Below are positions 1 to 7,326 of a stretch of DNA of 64,000 nt, piece after piece. Source of the DNA: Caldilineaceae bacterium (lineage in GTDB: Bacteria; Chloroflexota; Anaerolineae; Caldilineales; Caldilineaceae); assembly GCA_020634755.1 (NCBI GenBank), contig JACKBC010000001.1, forward strand, positions 372,001 to 436,000. Direction: 5' to 3'. The position numbers and the translations under genes are program-made. Numbering within the stretch: position 1 is the first letter of the stretch; each line of letters starts with the position of its first letter. The notes under the pieces were generated by a model. It saw only the letters and a list, made by a program, of their open reading frames with translations, made no database searches and was not told where the DNA came from.

Positions 1-964
1 ATAGCTGCGGATCTGGGCGCCAAAGTTGGCGTCCACATTTTGGCCTTTGAGGCGCGCCTTCTCTTCGGCCAGCCGCTCCTGCTCAATCTCATAGAGCTTG
101 CCGCGCAGCACCTTCATGGCGCTTTCCTTGTTTTGCACCTGGCTGCGCTCATTCTGGCAGGTGACGATGATGCCGCTAGGCAAGTGGCGAATGCGCACGG
201 CGGTGGCGTTTTTCTGCACGTTTTGGCCGCCAGCGCCGCCGCTGAGAAAGACCTCGATCTGAATGTCTTTGGGGTCGATTTCGACCTCAATATCTTCATC
301 CAACACCGGCATGACTTCCACTTTGGCAAAGCTGGTGTGGCGGCGGTTGCCCGAATCGAACGGACTCAGACGCACGAGCCGGTGGGTGCCTTTTTCGGCC
401 TTTAAATAGCCATAGGCGTATTCACCATCCACCTCCACGGTAACGCTTTTAATGCCCGCTTCTTCGCCTTCGGTCATATCGGTAATGACGGTTTTATATT
501 TGTGCTGCTCGGCCCAGCGCAGATACATGCGCATTAACATCTGCGTCCAATCCTGCGCTTCCGTGCCGCCGGCGCCGGCGTGAATGCTAAAGATAGCGGC
601 GCCGCGGTCATGCTCGCCGCCCAGGGCCAGCGCAAACTCGCGCCGGTCAAACTCAGCCGTAATCGCATTCGCTTCCTGCTCCAGCTCCGTGAGCAGGCCG
701 GGATCATCCTCGGCTAGCTCCACCATTTCAGCAGCGTCAGCCGCTCGCTGGTACATGCCATTCCACAGCTCGACCGATTCGCGCAGGCTGCTCAGCTCCT
801 GCATCTTTTTCTGCGCATCCTGCTGGTCATCCCAAAAGCCGGGCGATACCGACTCTTTGTCTAGCTCCTCAATCCGTTGCTCCTTGACTGGAAAGTCAAA
901 GACGCCTCCGGATCGTGTCAATGCGGTCGAGCAGGTCAGTTAGTTGGGTTTGTAGTTCAGTCAT
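1..964 (-). CDS. prfB: Peptide chain release factor 2, partial (3' end outside window)
   Basis: RF2 reads the UGA and UAA stop codons in the ribosomal A site and triggers peptide release. The minus-strand reading begins at an ATG at 964 and stops after about 22 codons at an in-frame TGA (896-898). A +1 shift there opens the long frame, which runs off the window at base 1. Family marks are visible: the stop-codon-recognition tripeptide SPF in VRLSPFDSGN and the catalytic GGQ in SGGAGGQNVQKN, which contacts the peptidyl-transferase centre. The order (coiled N-terminal part, SPF, GGQ) is that of class I release factors, and SPF separates it from RF1, which carries PxT. The last part of domain 3 is missing because the window ends. 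The next gene upstream is ftsY, on the same strand, after a gap of about 120 bp filled by a degenerate repeat. Confidence 0.95.
895..911 (-). promoter_or_regulatory. RF2 programmed +1 frameshift site
   Basis: On the minus strand the sequence reads CGGAGG CGT CTT TGA C. This has the arrangement of the classic prfB recoding site: a Shine-Dalgarno-like GGAGG three bases before a CTT codon, then the UGA stop and a C. Slippage of the CTT codon by one base continues with GAC and keeps the frame open through the SPF and GGQ motifs. In known systems low RF2 favours the shift, so the protein controls its own level. Confidence 0.93.
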
Positions 965-979
965 ATGATTGTTCCTTTT

Positions 980-1083
980 ATGATGTACGAGTTACGAGTT
1001 ACGATGTACGAGAGTGACGGGACGCTTGGAATATTAATGGACGCCAAGCACCCTGCGTAAATCGTACATCAAAAATCGTAAAT
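980..1083. repeat. Degenerate TACGA-type repeat, inverted arms (copy E1)
   Basis: The gap between ftsY and prfB holds repeated words of the type TGTACGAGTTACGAG on the left and CGTAAATCGTACATC on the right, which are imperfect inverted copies of one another around a unique centre. Related words recur at 57238-57313 and 58655-58724, each time between genes. Confidence 0.6.
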
Positions 1084-1087
1084 GTCT

Positions 1088-2037
1088 TTATTCCCCTAGA
1101 AGGCCTTCCACAAAAGTAATGGGGTCAAATAGGGCAAAGTCGTCAATTTTCTCCCCGGTGGCTACAAAGCGGACGGGGACGCCCAGTTCGCGGTTGATGG
1201 CCAGGACAGCGCCGCCTTTGGCCGTGCCGTCCAATTTGGTGATCACAATGCCGGTGACGCCGGCGGCCTCTTTAAAGCTTTTGGCCTGCGAAATGGCATT
1301 TTGGCCCGTGGAACCATCCAGTACCAGCAGCACCTCGTGGGGCGCGCGATGACCTGTTTGCCGGCCACGCGCTTGATCTTTTCCAGCTCTTTCATCAAGT
1401 TGAACTTGGTTTGCAAGCGACCAGCCGTATCCACAATGAGCAGATCGGCCTGGCGGCTCTCTTGGCTGGCGCGAATGGCGTCAAAGATCACGGCGCCGGG
1501 GTCAGCGCCCGGTTCGTGGGCAATCACTTCCACGCCGGCGCGCTCGCCCCACACTTTGAGCTGATCGATGGCGGCGGCGCGGAAGGTATCCGCGGCGCCC
1601 AGCACCACTTTGCGTCCGCGCGCTTTGTACCACTTGGCCATCTTGCCAATAGAGGTTGTCTTGCCCGAGCCATTGACGCCCACCACCAGCACCACCGTGA
1701 GCAGGCGCTTTTCCTCAATGTGCAGTGGCTCGTCGGTTTGCAGCAGCTTTACCATCTCTTGCTTGAGCACCAAATAGGCATCAGCAGTCGACTTAATGCC
1801 TTCGTTTTCAACGCGCCGCCGCGTCTTTTCCACCAGGTCGCTGGTCACGGCCATACCCACATCGCCCAGAATCAGCGTCTCTTCCAGCTCTTCCCACAGC
1901 TCTTCCGTAATCTCGTTTGCCTGGAAAATAGAGCCAATGCGCCCCATAAAGCCCGAGCGCGTCTTTTGCAGGCTCTGCTCAATTTTGTCGTCGTCTTGCG
2001 TGTGGGTTTCTTCTGCACCCAAAAATCGTCGTAACAC
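1088..2037 (-). CDS. ftsY: Signal recognition particle receptor FtsY, frameshifted in this sequence
   Basis: FtsY is the SRP receptor GTPase that docks ribosome-SRP complexes to the SecYEG channel at the inner membrane. The start is a GTG at 2037 with GAGG about 9 bases upstream. The N-domain is followed by the G-domain boxes: P-loop GVNGSGKTTSIGKMA near residue 120, DTFRAAA, DTAGRLQTK, and then TKLDGTAKGG with GEKIDDF..FDP near the end. The first four lie in one frame (1243-2037) and the last two in another (1088-1333). The frames meet at about 1335-1350 in a CG-rich run, where the expected KQVIARAPHEVLLVLDGST is broken as if two bases (one CG unit) were missing. Repairing them restores a protein of about 316 residues. 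FtsY is nearly universal, so a sequencing or assembly slip is more likely than a real pseudogene. It could form a unit with prfB downstream. Confidence 0.88.
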
Positions 2038-2380
2038 GTCTGGTTACCTCGTCATACAGCTTCTAATATCGGACTTTATCATGGCGGCTCTAAGTCGCTC
2101 TTTGCGTCCGCCGCCTTACAAAAATCCGCAGGCGCAGCCCGCCTTTTGCACACCATATAAAATAAACGCAATGCGCTTCGCGCCTTATGATGATTATATC
2201 ATAACTTTTTGATTCAACATAAGCCTGAGTATAATCAGGTAGCCAATCGGTTTGGGGGCCAGATGTATGCCTTCCAGGAAGAGGCCGCTGCACTAAAAGG
2301 CACCCGTATAATGCACAGAATCATCATAGAAGCTATCAACCAACGACCAATTAGCCAATGTCATTTAGTAAGCTCGCTTC

Positions 2381-2446
2381 AAGTGCGACGCACGGTGTGC
2401 CCCTCAAATGCTAGGGCCCAAATGCCTAACACCGTGCGACGCACTT
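2381..2446. repeat. Perfect 18-bp inverted repeat with GTGCGACGCAC core
   Basis: The arms 2381-2398 and 2429-2446 are exact reverse complements (AAGTGCGACGCACGGTGT), separated by 30 bases. No T-run follows, so an intrinsic terminator is unlikely. The GTGCGACGCAC word occurs again inside the palindrome at 6038-6155. Confidence 0.8.
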
Positions 2447-2466
2447 TTCGCTACTGAATTACATTG

Positions 2467-2513
2467 ACCAATCACCAACTACCAACTACCAATCACCAAC
2501 TACCAACTACCAG
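2467..2513. repeat. CCAACTACCAA tandem words before a start codon
   Basis: Tandem, slightly varied units of CCAACTACCAA/CCAATCA fill the leader up to the codon before the ATG at 2517. They leave no visible Shine-Dalgarno sequence for the downstream transporter gene. Confidence 0.65.
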
Positions 2514-2516
2514 CCC

Positions 2517-3677
2517 ATGAATCGAATCAAAGCGTTTTACTTTTGCTATTTTGGCGCCATGGCCGCGCTAATGCCCTTTTTGGTCCTGTATTATGAACAG
2601 ATCGGTCTTTCGGGACGGCAGATAGCCGTGCTGGCCGCGCTGCCGCCGCTGATGAACCTATTTGCGGCGGCGTTGTGGAACGGTGTGGCCGACGCCTTCA
2701 ATCAACACAAGCGGCTGCAAATGGTGGCCATTGCCGGCGCTATTGGGATGGCGCTGCTGGTTTCCCAATTCAAGGGCTTTGGGCAGCTTACTGGCGCCGT
2801 GGCGCTGTGGGCCATATTTACGGCCCCCATAATGCCGCTGGCCGATAACGCCGCCCTCAATTTGCTGCAAGGGCGCAAACATCTGTATGGCCGGCTGCGC
2901 CTGTGGGGCGCCGTGGGGTGGGGTCTCATGGCGCCCATTTCGGGGCTTTTGGTGGAGCGCTTTGGCTTGAGCTGGACCTTCTATGCGTATGCAGCGATTC
3001 TGGGTGGAGGGATAATAGCCATATGGCGGCTGCCGCTAGACTCGGTGCAAATGGGGACGCCTTTTTGGCAGGGACTAACCAGCTTTGTGCGCAATCGGGC
3101 GTGGCTGATCTTCCTGCTCTCTGTCTTTATTGCCGGAGTTGGCTCGGGCGTCATCAACAGCTATCTTTTTCTCTATATGCAATCTTTGGGTGCATCCTCA
3201 ACGCTGATGGGTATTGCGCTAACGGTGGCTACGGTTAGCGAGCTGACCGTTTTTGCCACGTCGGATCGGCTGCTGCGCTGGCTGGGCGTGCGTTGGCTGT
3301 TGGTGCTGGCGTTTGGGGCGGTGATTGTACGGATGTTTGCCTATGCGGCGATTAGCCAACCCGTGCTGGTATTGCCGGTGCAGCTGCTGCACGGGCTGAC
3401 TTTTTCGGCCATGTGGGTGGCGGGCGTCGCCTATGCCGATCGAATTGCGCCAGCGGGACTGGGCGCCACGGCACAAGGACAATTTGCCGGCGTTTCCATG
3501 GGGCTGGCTTCGGCCACGGGCGCTTTTATTGGCGGCTTTCTCTTTGAGAGTTTGGGGCTGCGGACCACCTTTGCGGTCCTGGGCAGCGCCATCATTCTGG
3601 CCTATTTGGTGCTGGGGGGCGTGCTGCTTGCCAGCCACTATCGGACTCGCAAATTGGCGCCGGTCATCGAGCATTAA
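2517..3677 (+). CDS. Major facilitator superfamily transporter, 12-helix type
   Basis: Polytopic inner-membrane protein of 386 residues, a usual length for a 12-helix MFS carrier, with alternating hydrophobic segments over the whole length. The N-terminal segment (residues 1-30) starts directly in a membrane helix, as in the LacY-like/nucleoside-proton-symporter branch of MFS. The loop between helices 2 and 3 contains GVADAFNQHKRL, the usual position of the MFS signature, and LLQGRKHLYGRLRLWGAVGWG lies before helix 5. The substrate cannot be told. The gene stands alone, with inverted repeats on both sides. No ribosome-binding site is visible before the ATG because repeats reach the codon, so an internal Met (residue 15 or 19) is a possible alternative start. 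Confidence 0.8.
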   Translation: MNRIKAFYFCYFGAMAALMPFLVLYYEQIGLSGRQIAVLAALPPLMNLFAAALWNGVADAFNQHKRLQMVAIAGAIGMALLVSQFKGFGQLTGAVALWAIFTAPIMPLADNAALNLLQGRKHLYGRLRLWGAVGWGLMAPISGLLVERFGLSWTFYAYAAILGGGIIAIWRLPLDSVQMGTPFWQGLTSFVRNRAWLIFLLSVFIAGVGSGVINSYLFLYMQSLGASSTLMGIALTVATVSELTVFATSDRLLRWLGVRWLLVLAFGAVIVRMFAYAAISQPVLVLPVQLLHGLTFSAMWVAGVAYADRIAPAGLGATAQGQFAGVSMGLASATGAFIGGFLFESLGLRTTFAVLGSAIILAYLVLGGVLLASHYRTRKLAPVIEH

Positions 3678-3688
3678 ACTTTGTCTGC

Positions 3689-3899
3689 ACTATGATTTTT
3701 ATGATTTTATGAGGGCTATGATGCTGCGGGCCAATGTTCGTTGTCATTTCCTTGGCGCTATCCGCCATACAAAATCAGGCTCAATGGGATCTCGTGTGGT
3801 CCCCTTCCAGGAAGGGGACGCGGCCAGCGTGTCAACCACCTGAGATCCGAAAGAGCCCAAAATCATAGCTCATCAACGAATCACAAAAATCATAGTTTT
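3689..3899. repeat. Nested palindromic element with ATGATTTTTATGATT arms
   Basis: The outer arms 3689-3721 and 3863-3899 are imperfect inverted copies (ACTATGATTTTTATGATT against AAAATCATAG-type words on the right). Inside lies a perfect 10-bp hairpin, GTCCCCTTCC-A-GGAAGGGGAC, at 3799-3819. The element fills the 240-bp gap between the MFS and SDR genes and encodes nothing visible. Confidence 0.6.
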
Positions 3900-3920
3900 G
3901 CACGTTAAGAAAGGACGAAC

Positions 3921-4709
3921 ATGAGCAATTCATTCTTGGAGCGACTCTTTTCATTGCAGGGCAAAACCGCGCTGATCACCGGCGCATCTAGCGGCATTGG
4001 GCGCGCCGTAGCCGTGGCCTTTGCGCAAGCGGGCGCGGTGATTGGCGTCCACGGGCGCGATGAAGCGCGCATGGCCGAGACGTGCGCAACCATTCGCGAT
4101 GCCGGTGGTCAAGCCGTGGCGCTGCCTGCCGATCTGCGCAATGCGGCGGACGCACGCACACTGGCGGAACAAGCCCACGTCCAGTTGGGGCGCATCGACA
4201 TTCTGGTGAACAACGCTGGCATGAATCGGCGCAAACCCATTGTAGAGGTGAGCGACGACGATTACGCGACCATTATGGACGTAAATCTGCGCAGCGCCTT
4301 TATGCTGAGCAAAGCCGTGCATCCGTATATGAAAGAGCAGGGCGGCGGCAAGATCATCAATGTGGCCTCCATGACTTCGACGTGGGGGCTGGGGCAGGTT
4401 TCGGTCTACGGCATGAGCAAGAGTGCGTTGGCCCAGGTGACCAAAGTAATGGCGGTGGAGTGGGCGCCGGACAACATTCAGGTCAACAACCTGGTGCCCG
4501 GCTTTATCCGCACGCCATTGACCGAAGCTGGGTTGTGGCAGGACGAACAGCGCAGCGCTTGGCTCATGCAGCGTATTCCCGCCGACCGCCCTGGTGAAGT
4601 GGACGACCTGATCGGCGCGGCGCTGCTCATGGCGTCACCGGCGTCGGCCTATATGACCGGCGCATCCATTGCCGTAGATGGCGGCTTTTTGGCCGGCGGC
4701 AGTTGGTGA
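3921..4709 (+). CDS. Short-chain dehydrogenase/reductase (classical SDR)
   Basis: NAD(P)-dependent oxidoreductase of 262 residues, typical for classical SDRs. The N-terminal Rossmann glycine motif is TGASSGIGRA (residues 20-29). The NNAG motif follows, and the catalytic pair is Tyr163 and Lys167 in VYGMSKSAL, with the serine region in VASMTSTWG before it. The C-terminus YMTGASIAVDGGFLAGGSW is the usual SDR ending. The overall pattern resembles gluconate 5-dehydrogenase, glucose 1-dehydrogenase and FabG-like enzymes, but the substrate cannot be assigned. AAGAAAGGAC precedes the ATG. The gene is isolated between a repeat element and a convergent hydrolase gene. Confidence 0.88.
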   Translation: MSNSFLERLFSLQGKTALITGASSGIGRAVAVAFAQAGAVIGVHGRDEARMAETCATIRDAGGQAVALPADLRNAADARTLAEQAHVQLGRIDILVNNAGMNRRKPIVEVSDDDYATIMDVNLRSAFMLSKAVHPYMKEQGGGKIINVASMTSTWGLGQVSVYGMSKSALAQVTKVMAVEWAPDNIQVNNLVPGFIRTPLTEAGLWQDEQRSAWLMQRIPADRPGEVDDLIGAALLMASPASAYMTGASIAVDGGFLAGGSW

Positions 4710-4751
4710 TTGGATCGATTGTGGGACACACGCGCCAAGCGAAAGTCCTGC

Positions 4752-5594
4752 TTATGCGTATTGCGGCAAGTGCGCCTCCAGCCAGTCGACAATCTGTTCC
4801 GCCACTTCGGCATGCTGGATGTCATTGTGGGATTCGTGGCGACCATCGGGATAGGTGACCAGCGTTTTGTCCGCCGTGGTCAGGTTGGCAAAGAAACGCC
4901 GCGTGCCCTGGATATCGACGATGATGTCTTCTTCGCCATGCAACATGAGGATGGGCAATGTAAGGTGGCCGGCGTGCGCCTGCACCCAGTCGATGGCGCG
5001 CAGCGATTCGACGGCAAAGCGGGGCGTCACCTTGTGGTGGACCAAGGGGTCGGTGCGGTAAGCCTCTTCCACACCTTCCACACGGGAGAGCCCGCCAGTT
5101 TTAAGCGGAGAGGTGAGCTGCAAAGAGGGCGCGACTTTGTTGAGCCCTTTGAGAAGCGTAATAAAGGCCGCGGGCTGTGCGGTGGCATCCACAGCAGGCG
5201 CCGAGGCGATGACGCCCTGCAAGCTGCTTTCATCGTGCAGAACGTAATCGAGCACCATGAGGCCGCCCAGACTGTGGCCATAGAGAAAGGGTTTGGGGAA
5301 ACCGGTCTTTTGGCGCACATAGTCCAGAAAGCACCCCAAATCTTGGCGGTAGTCGCTCCAGCTATCTATGTGGCCGCGCTTGCCGGCCGAGCGCCCGTGG
5401 CCACGCGTGTCATAGCTATAGACCCAATATCCATGTTCCACCAGGGAAGGCACCAGCTGTGTATAGCGATCACTGTGTTCGCCCAGGCCGGGCACTAAGA
5501 CAAAGACGCCTTTGGGCGTGGTGTCGGGACGCCAGTTTTGGCAAAAGAGGGAAAGTTCATTGTAACCGGCAAATAGGTTCGTTGAATGGTGCAT
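4752..5594 (-). CDS. Alpha/beta hydrolase, monoacylglycerol lipase/lysophospholipase-like
   Basis: Protein of 280 residues with the alpha/beta-hydrolase fold of the serine aminopeptidase S33/Hydrolase_4 family. Visible features are the oxyanion-side motif PGLGEHSDRY (35-44), the conserved strand YDTRGHGRS (61-69), nucleophile Ser108 in GHSLGG, acid Asp223 in HGEEDIIVD and catalytic His253 in GRHESHND. This triad and the HG..E/D spacing match monoglyceride lipases and lysophospholipases, which cleave fatty acyl esters. No signal peptide is seen, so it is probably cytoplasmic. AAGGA lies upstream of the ATG at 5594. It converges with the SDR gene, with 42 bases between the stops. Confidence 0.85.
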   Translation of the reverse strand: MHHSTNLFAGYNELSLFCQNWRPDTTPKGVFVLVPGLGEHSDRYTQLVPSLVEHGYWVYSYDTRGHGRSAGKRGHIDSWSDYRQDLGCFLDYVRQKTGFPKPFLYGHSLGGLMVLDYVLHDESSLQGVIASAPAVDATAQPAAFITLLKGLNKVAPSLQLTSPLKTGGLSRVEGVEEAYRTDPLVHHKVTPRFAVESLRAIDWVQAHAGHLTLPILMLHGEEDIIVDIQGTRRFFANLTTADKTLVTYPDGRHESHNDIQHAEVAEQIVDWLEAHLPQYA

Positions 5595-5630
5595 GATTGT
5601 TCGGATCCTTTTGATTGTCAGTAGATCACA

Positions 5631-5703
5631 CCGGCAAGAGATAGCGTCGGATTCAACAAGCGAGACCGCCGTCTAGATCGCCCACACCGTTGCGGTGTAC
5701 TGA
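5631..5703 (+). repeat. Family B repeat, copy B1
   Basis: Pattern GGATTCAACAAGCGAGACCG, then CTAGATCGCC and ACACCGTTGCGGTGTACT. It ends in a short hairpin, ACACCG-TTG-CGGTGT. Copies lie at 7214-7283 (same strand) and 13738-13806 (opposite strand). Confidence 0.75.
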
Positions 5704-5710
5704 TTACTTT

Positions 5711-5790
5711 TGTTACGCAAGCCTGGAGAAAAAATTTGCCCGGTCAGCTAAGCTGTGCTCTCCTGGCGGTCCACTGGCGCTGCGTAAGTC
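5711..5790 (+). repeat. Family A repeat, copy A1
   Basis: About 80 bp beginning TTACGCAAGCCTGGAG and ending GGCGCTGCGTAAGTC. The two ends are inverted copies of each other, with a semi-conserved interior (CTCTCCTGGCGG...). It is the cleanest of the copies with the CTCTCCTGG interior. Confidence 0.8.
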
Positions 5791-5802
5791 GTGATTACTT
5801 AT

Positions 5803-5880
5803 GTTACGCAAGCCTGGAGGAATGTCGGCTCGCCGATGTTCCTGTTTCGCTCTAGCAGACTGGCTGTCGCTACATAACGT
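5803..5880 (+). repeat. Family A repeat, degenerate copy A2
   Basis: Starts with the same TTACGCAAGCCTGGAGG end as A1, 13 bases after A1 finishes. The interior and right end (GTCGCTACATAACG) have diverged. Confidence 0.5.
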
Positions 5881-6037
5881 GTGCTGATTGTATGTCGCGC
5901 GTGGCCTGCATGGGCGCATGCCGTGGTGACGAAGCCCAACGCGCCCATCGTTGTTTTTGCTGTTTGCATGCCGAGAATGGCCGCTTTATGGCCCACGCTT
6001 CTGGCAAACCATTGAGCCCCTCTCATCAACCTTATTA

Positions 6038-6155
6038 TTACCCACACCCTTCTTGTGCCCCGCGTGGAGGCCAGGGGCGTCGCACACGGGTAGACTGGAA
6101 CGATTCTCGTGGACAGTGTGCGACGCACAGTTCCATTCGCCCCACTTGTGGGTAA
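6038..6155. repeat. Large imperfect palindrome with GCGTCGCACA arms
   Basis: The outer arms TTACCCACA (6038-6046) and TGTGGGTAA (6147-6155), and the inner arms GCGTCGCACA (6077-6086) and TGTGCGACGC (6117-6126), are perfect inverted pairs around a centre of about 30 bases. The inner word is shared with the palindrome at 2381-2446. Confidence 0.7.
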
Positions 6156-6205
6156 CGCTTAGCTCATCAACAGAGAAGACCCATTCCCGGCTTAATGGCG
6201 ACAAC

Positions 6206-7129
6206 TCATTCGCCGGCTTCAAACCAATATCCCAACGCTTTCCAAGCGCCCCACTGGTCATATACGGCGGCCATTTCAGCATCGGTCGGCGGTGCATCGG
6301 CCGGTATGTGTGCAAAATGGCGCATCTTAACGTGGCTGCGAAAGGCGCTATCCACAGGCAGTTCATGGTAGTGGCCCAGCAACACCAGCAGTGTATTGGC
6401 CGCATAGTCGCCCACGCCCTTGATGCTGCGCAACTCTTGGCGCAATTCGGGACCGGGTAGCGCGTTCTGCTTTAACGCCTCCAGATCGCGGCGGCCTTCC
6501 ACAATTTCCCGCGCCAGCTGAATCACATAGCCGTTGCGATAGCCCAGGCGAATCTCCTTGTCAAACAGCGCGGGATCGGCGGCCGCCACCTGCTGCGGCG
6601 TGGGGAAGGCGCGCCGTGCGGGGTCGGCGACCAGCGGCGCGCCCAGCCTGGCCACCAAACGCTGCACCATGCTGACCGTGTTGCGCCAGCTAACGTTGGT
6701 AGTGCAGATAGTTTTGACCACATCTTCCCACAGCGTGGGCGCCCGCAACAGCCGCCCGCGTCCGCTAGCCGCCACGTGCGACAGCCGATTGTGCTGGGCC
6801 GCAATGGCATAAAACTCACTCAAATCTTCGTTCAGTTTGAGCATCCAGCGCAGCTTGCCCTCAAGTTCCTGCATTTCTGCGACGGTCAAATCTTGGTCGG
6901 CTTTGACGGCCACCTGAAGCTGCACGTTGTCACCCTCTTCTTGGGCCGTTAAACGGAGCAAAACCACGCGCCCAGTATCGAGCAGCTCCACCCGCTGCAG
7001 CGTTTTATGCTCTGCGTCCCAGGCAAATGGCGCCAACATGGGCCAGCCGTGATCGCAGATGCTGGCGGCAAAATCGTACGGTTTAGGAATGACGAGAGAT
7101 GGGTATGGTGCTTGCAGCAACTCGCGCAT
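6206..7129 (-). CDS. DNA-3-methyladenine glycosylase-like protein (HhH-GPD superfamily)
   Basis: Base-excision-repair glycosylase of 307 residues. The C-terminal half carries the helix-hairpin-helix and catalytic block ELRSIKGVGDYAANTLLVLL, followed by HELPVDSAF. The aspartate in PVDS sits where the catalytic Asp of AlkA/OGG1-type enzymes lies, after the G-V-G hairpin. No Cys cluster for an Fe-S centre is seen, which argues against an endonuclease III/MutY assignment. The N-terminal 120 residues (acidic, with LRLTAQEEGDNVQLQVAV) resemble the beta domain of AlkA-type proteins. The damaged base recognised cannot be told. The start is the ATG at 7129. A family B repeat sits between it and the divergent MFS gene. 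Confidence 0.8.
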   Translation of the reverse strand: MRELLQAPYPSLVIPKPYDFAASICDHGWPMLAPFAWDAEHKTLQRVELLDTGRVVLLRLTAQEEGDNVQLQVAVKADQDLTVAEMQELEGKLRWMLKLNEDLSEFYAIAAQHNRLSHVAASGRGRLLRAPTLWEDVVKTICTTNVSWRNTVSMVQRLVARLGAPLVADPARRAFPTPQQVAAADPALFDKEIRLGYRNGYVIQLAREIVEGRRDLEALKQNALPGPELRQELRSIKGVGDYAANTLLVLLGHYHELPVDSAFRSHVKMRHFAHIPADAPPTDAEMAAVYDQWGAWKALGYWFEAGE

Positions 7130-7213
7130 CAGATGATATACTCAGGTGGCACAACGCGCTTGACGAAATTATACAATCCAAATTGTCGTGAAAATAATGA
7201 GCAGAGCGCAATG

Positions 7214-7283
7214 GCAAGCAATAGCATCGGATTTATCAAGCGAGACCGATGCCTAGCTCGCCAACACCGTGGCGGTGTACTCA
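7214..7283 (+). repeat. Family B repeat, copy B2
   Basis: Reads GGATTTATCAAGCGAGACCG, then CTAGCTCGCCAACACCGTGG and CGGTGTACTC. It lies between the glycosylase gene and the MFS gene and covers an ATG-like codon at 7249, which is one reason to place the MFS start downstream at 7327. Confidence 0.75.
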
Positions 7284-7326
7284 TAAGGCAATATTCCCAC
7301 CCAGTATATCCAAAGGCGAACTTTTT

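Larger units (their letters stand above)
2038..2516. other. Repeat-rich gap between ftsY and an MFS gene
   Basis: Divergent intergenic stretch of about 480 bp without a convincing gene. It holds an AT-rich segment with a TTATGAT/ATCATAA inverted repeat near 2186-2206, a long perfect palindrome (2381-2446) and a run of CCAACTACCAA words that ends four bases before the next start codon (2467-2513). Confidence 0.6.
5595..6205. other. Repeat-filled gap of about 610 bp
   Basis: No gene is supported. From left to right it contains a family B repeat, two family A repeats (the second decayed) and a large imperfect palindrome. The short open frames here are shadows of these repeats. Confidence 0.65.

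Noticed and set aside
7249..7326. Upstream extension of the DHA2 transporter
   Set aside because: It lies in a family B repeat, adds residues without membrane-protein character, and the ATG at 7327 has its own AAAGG site.
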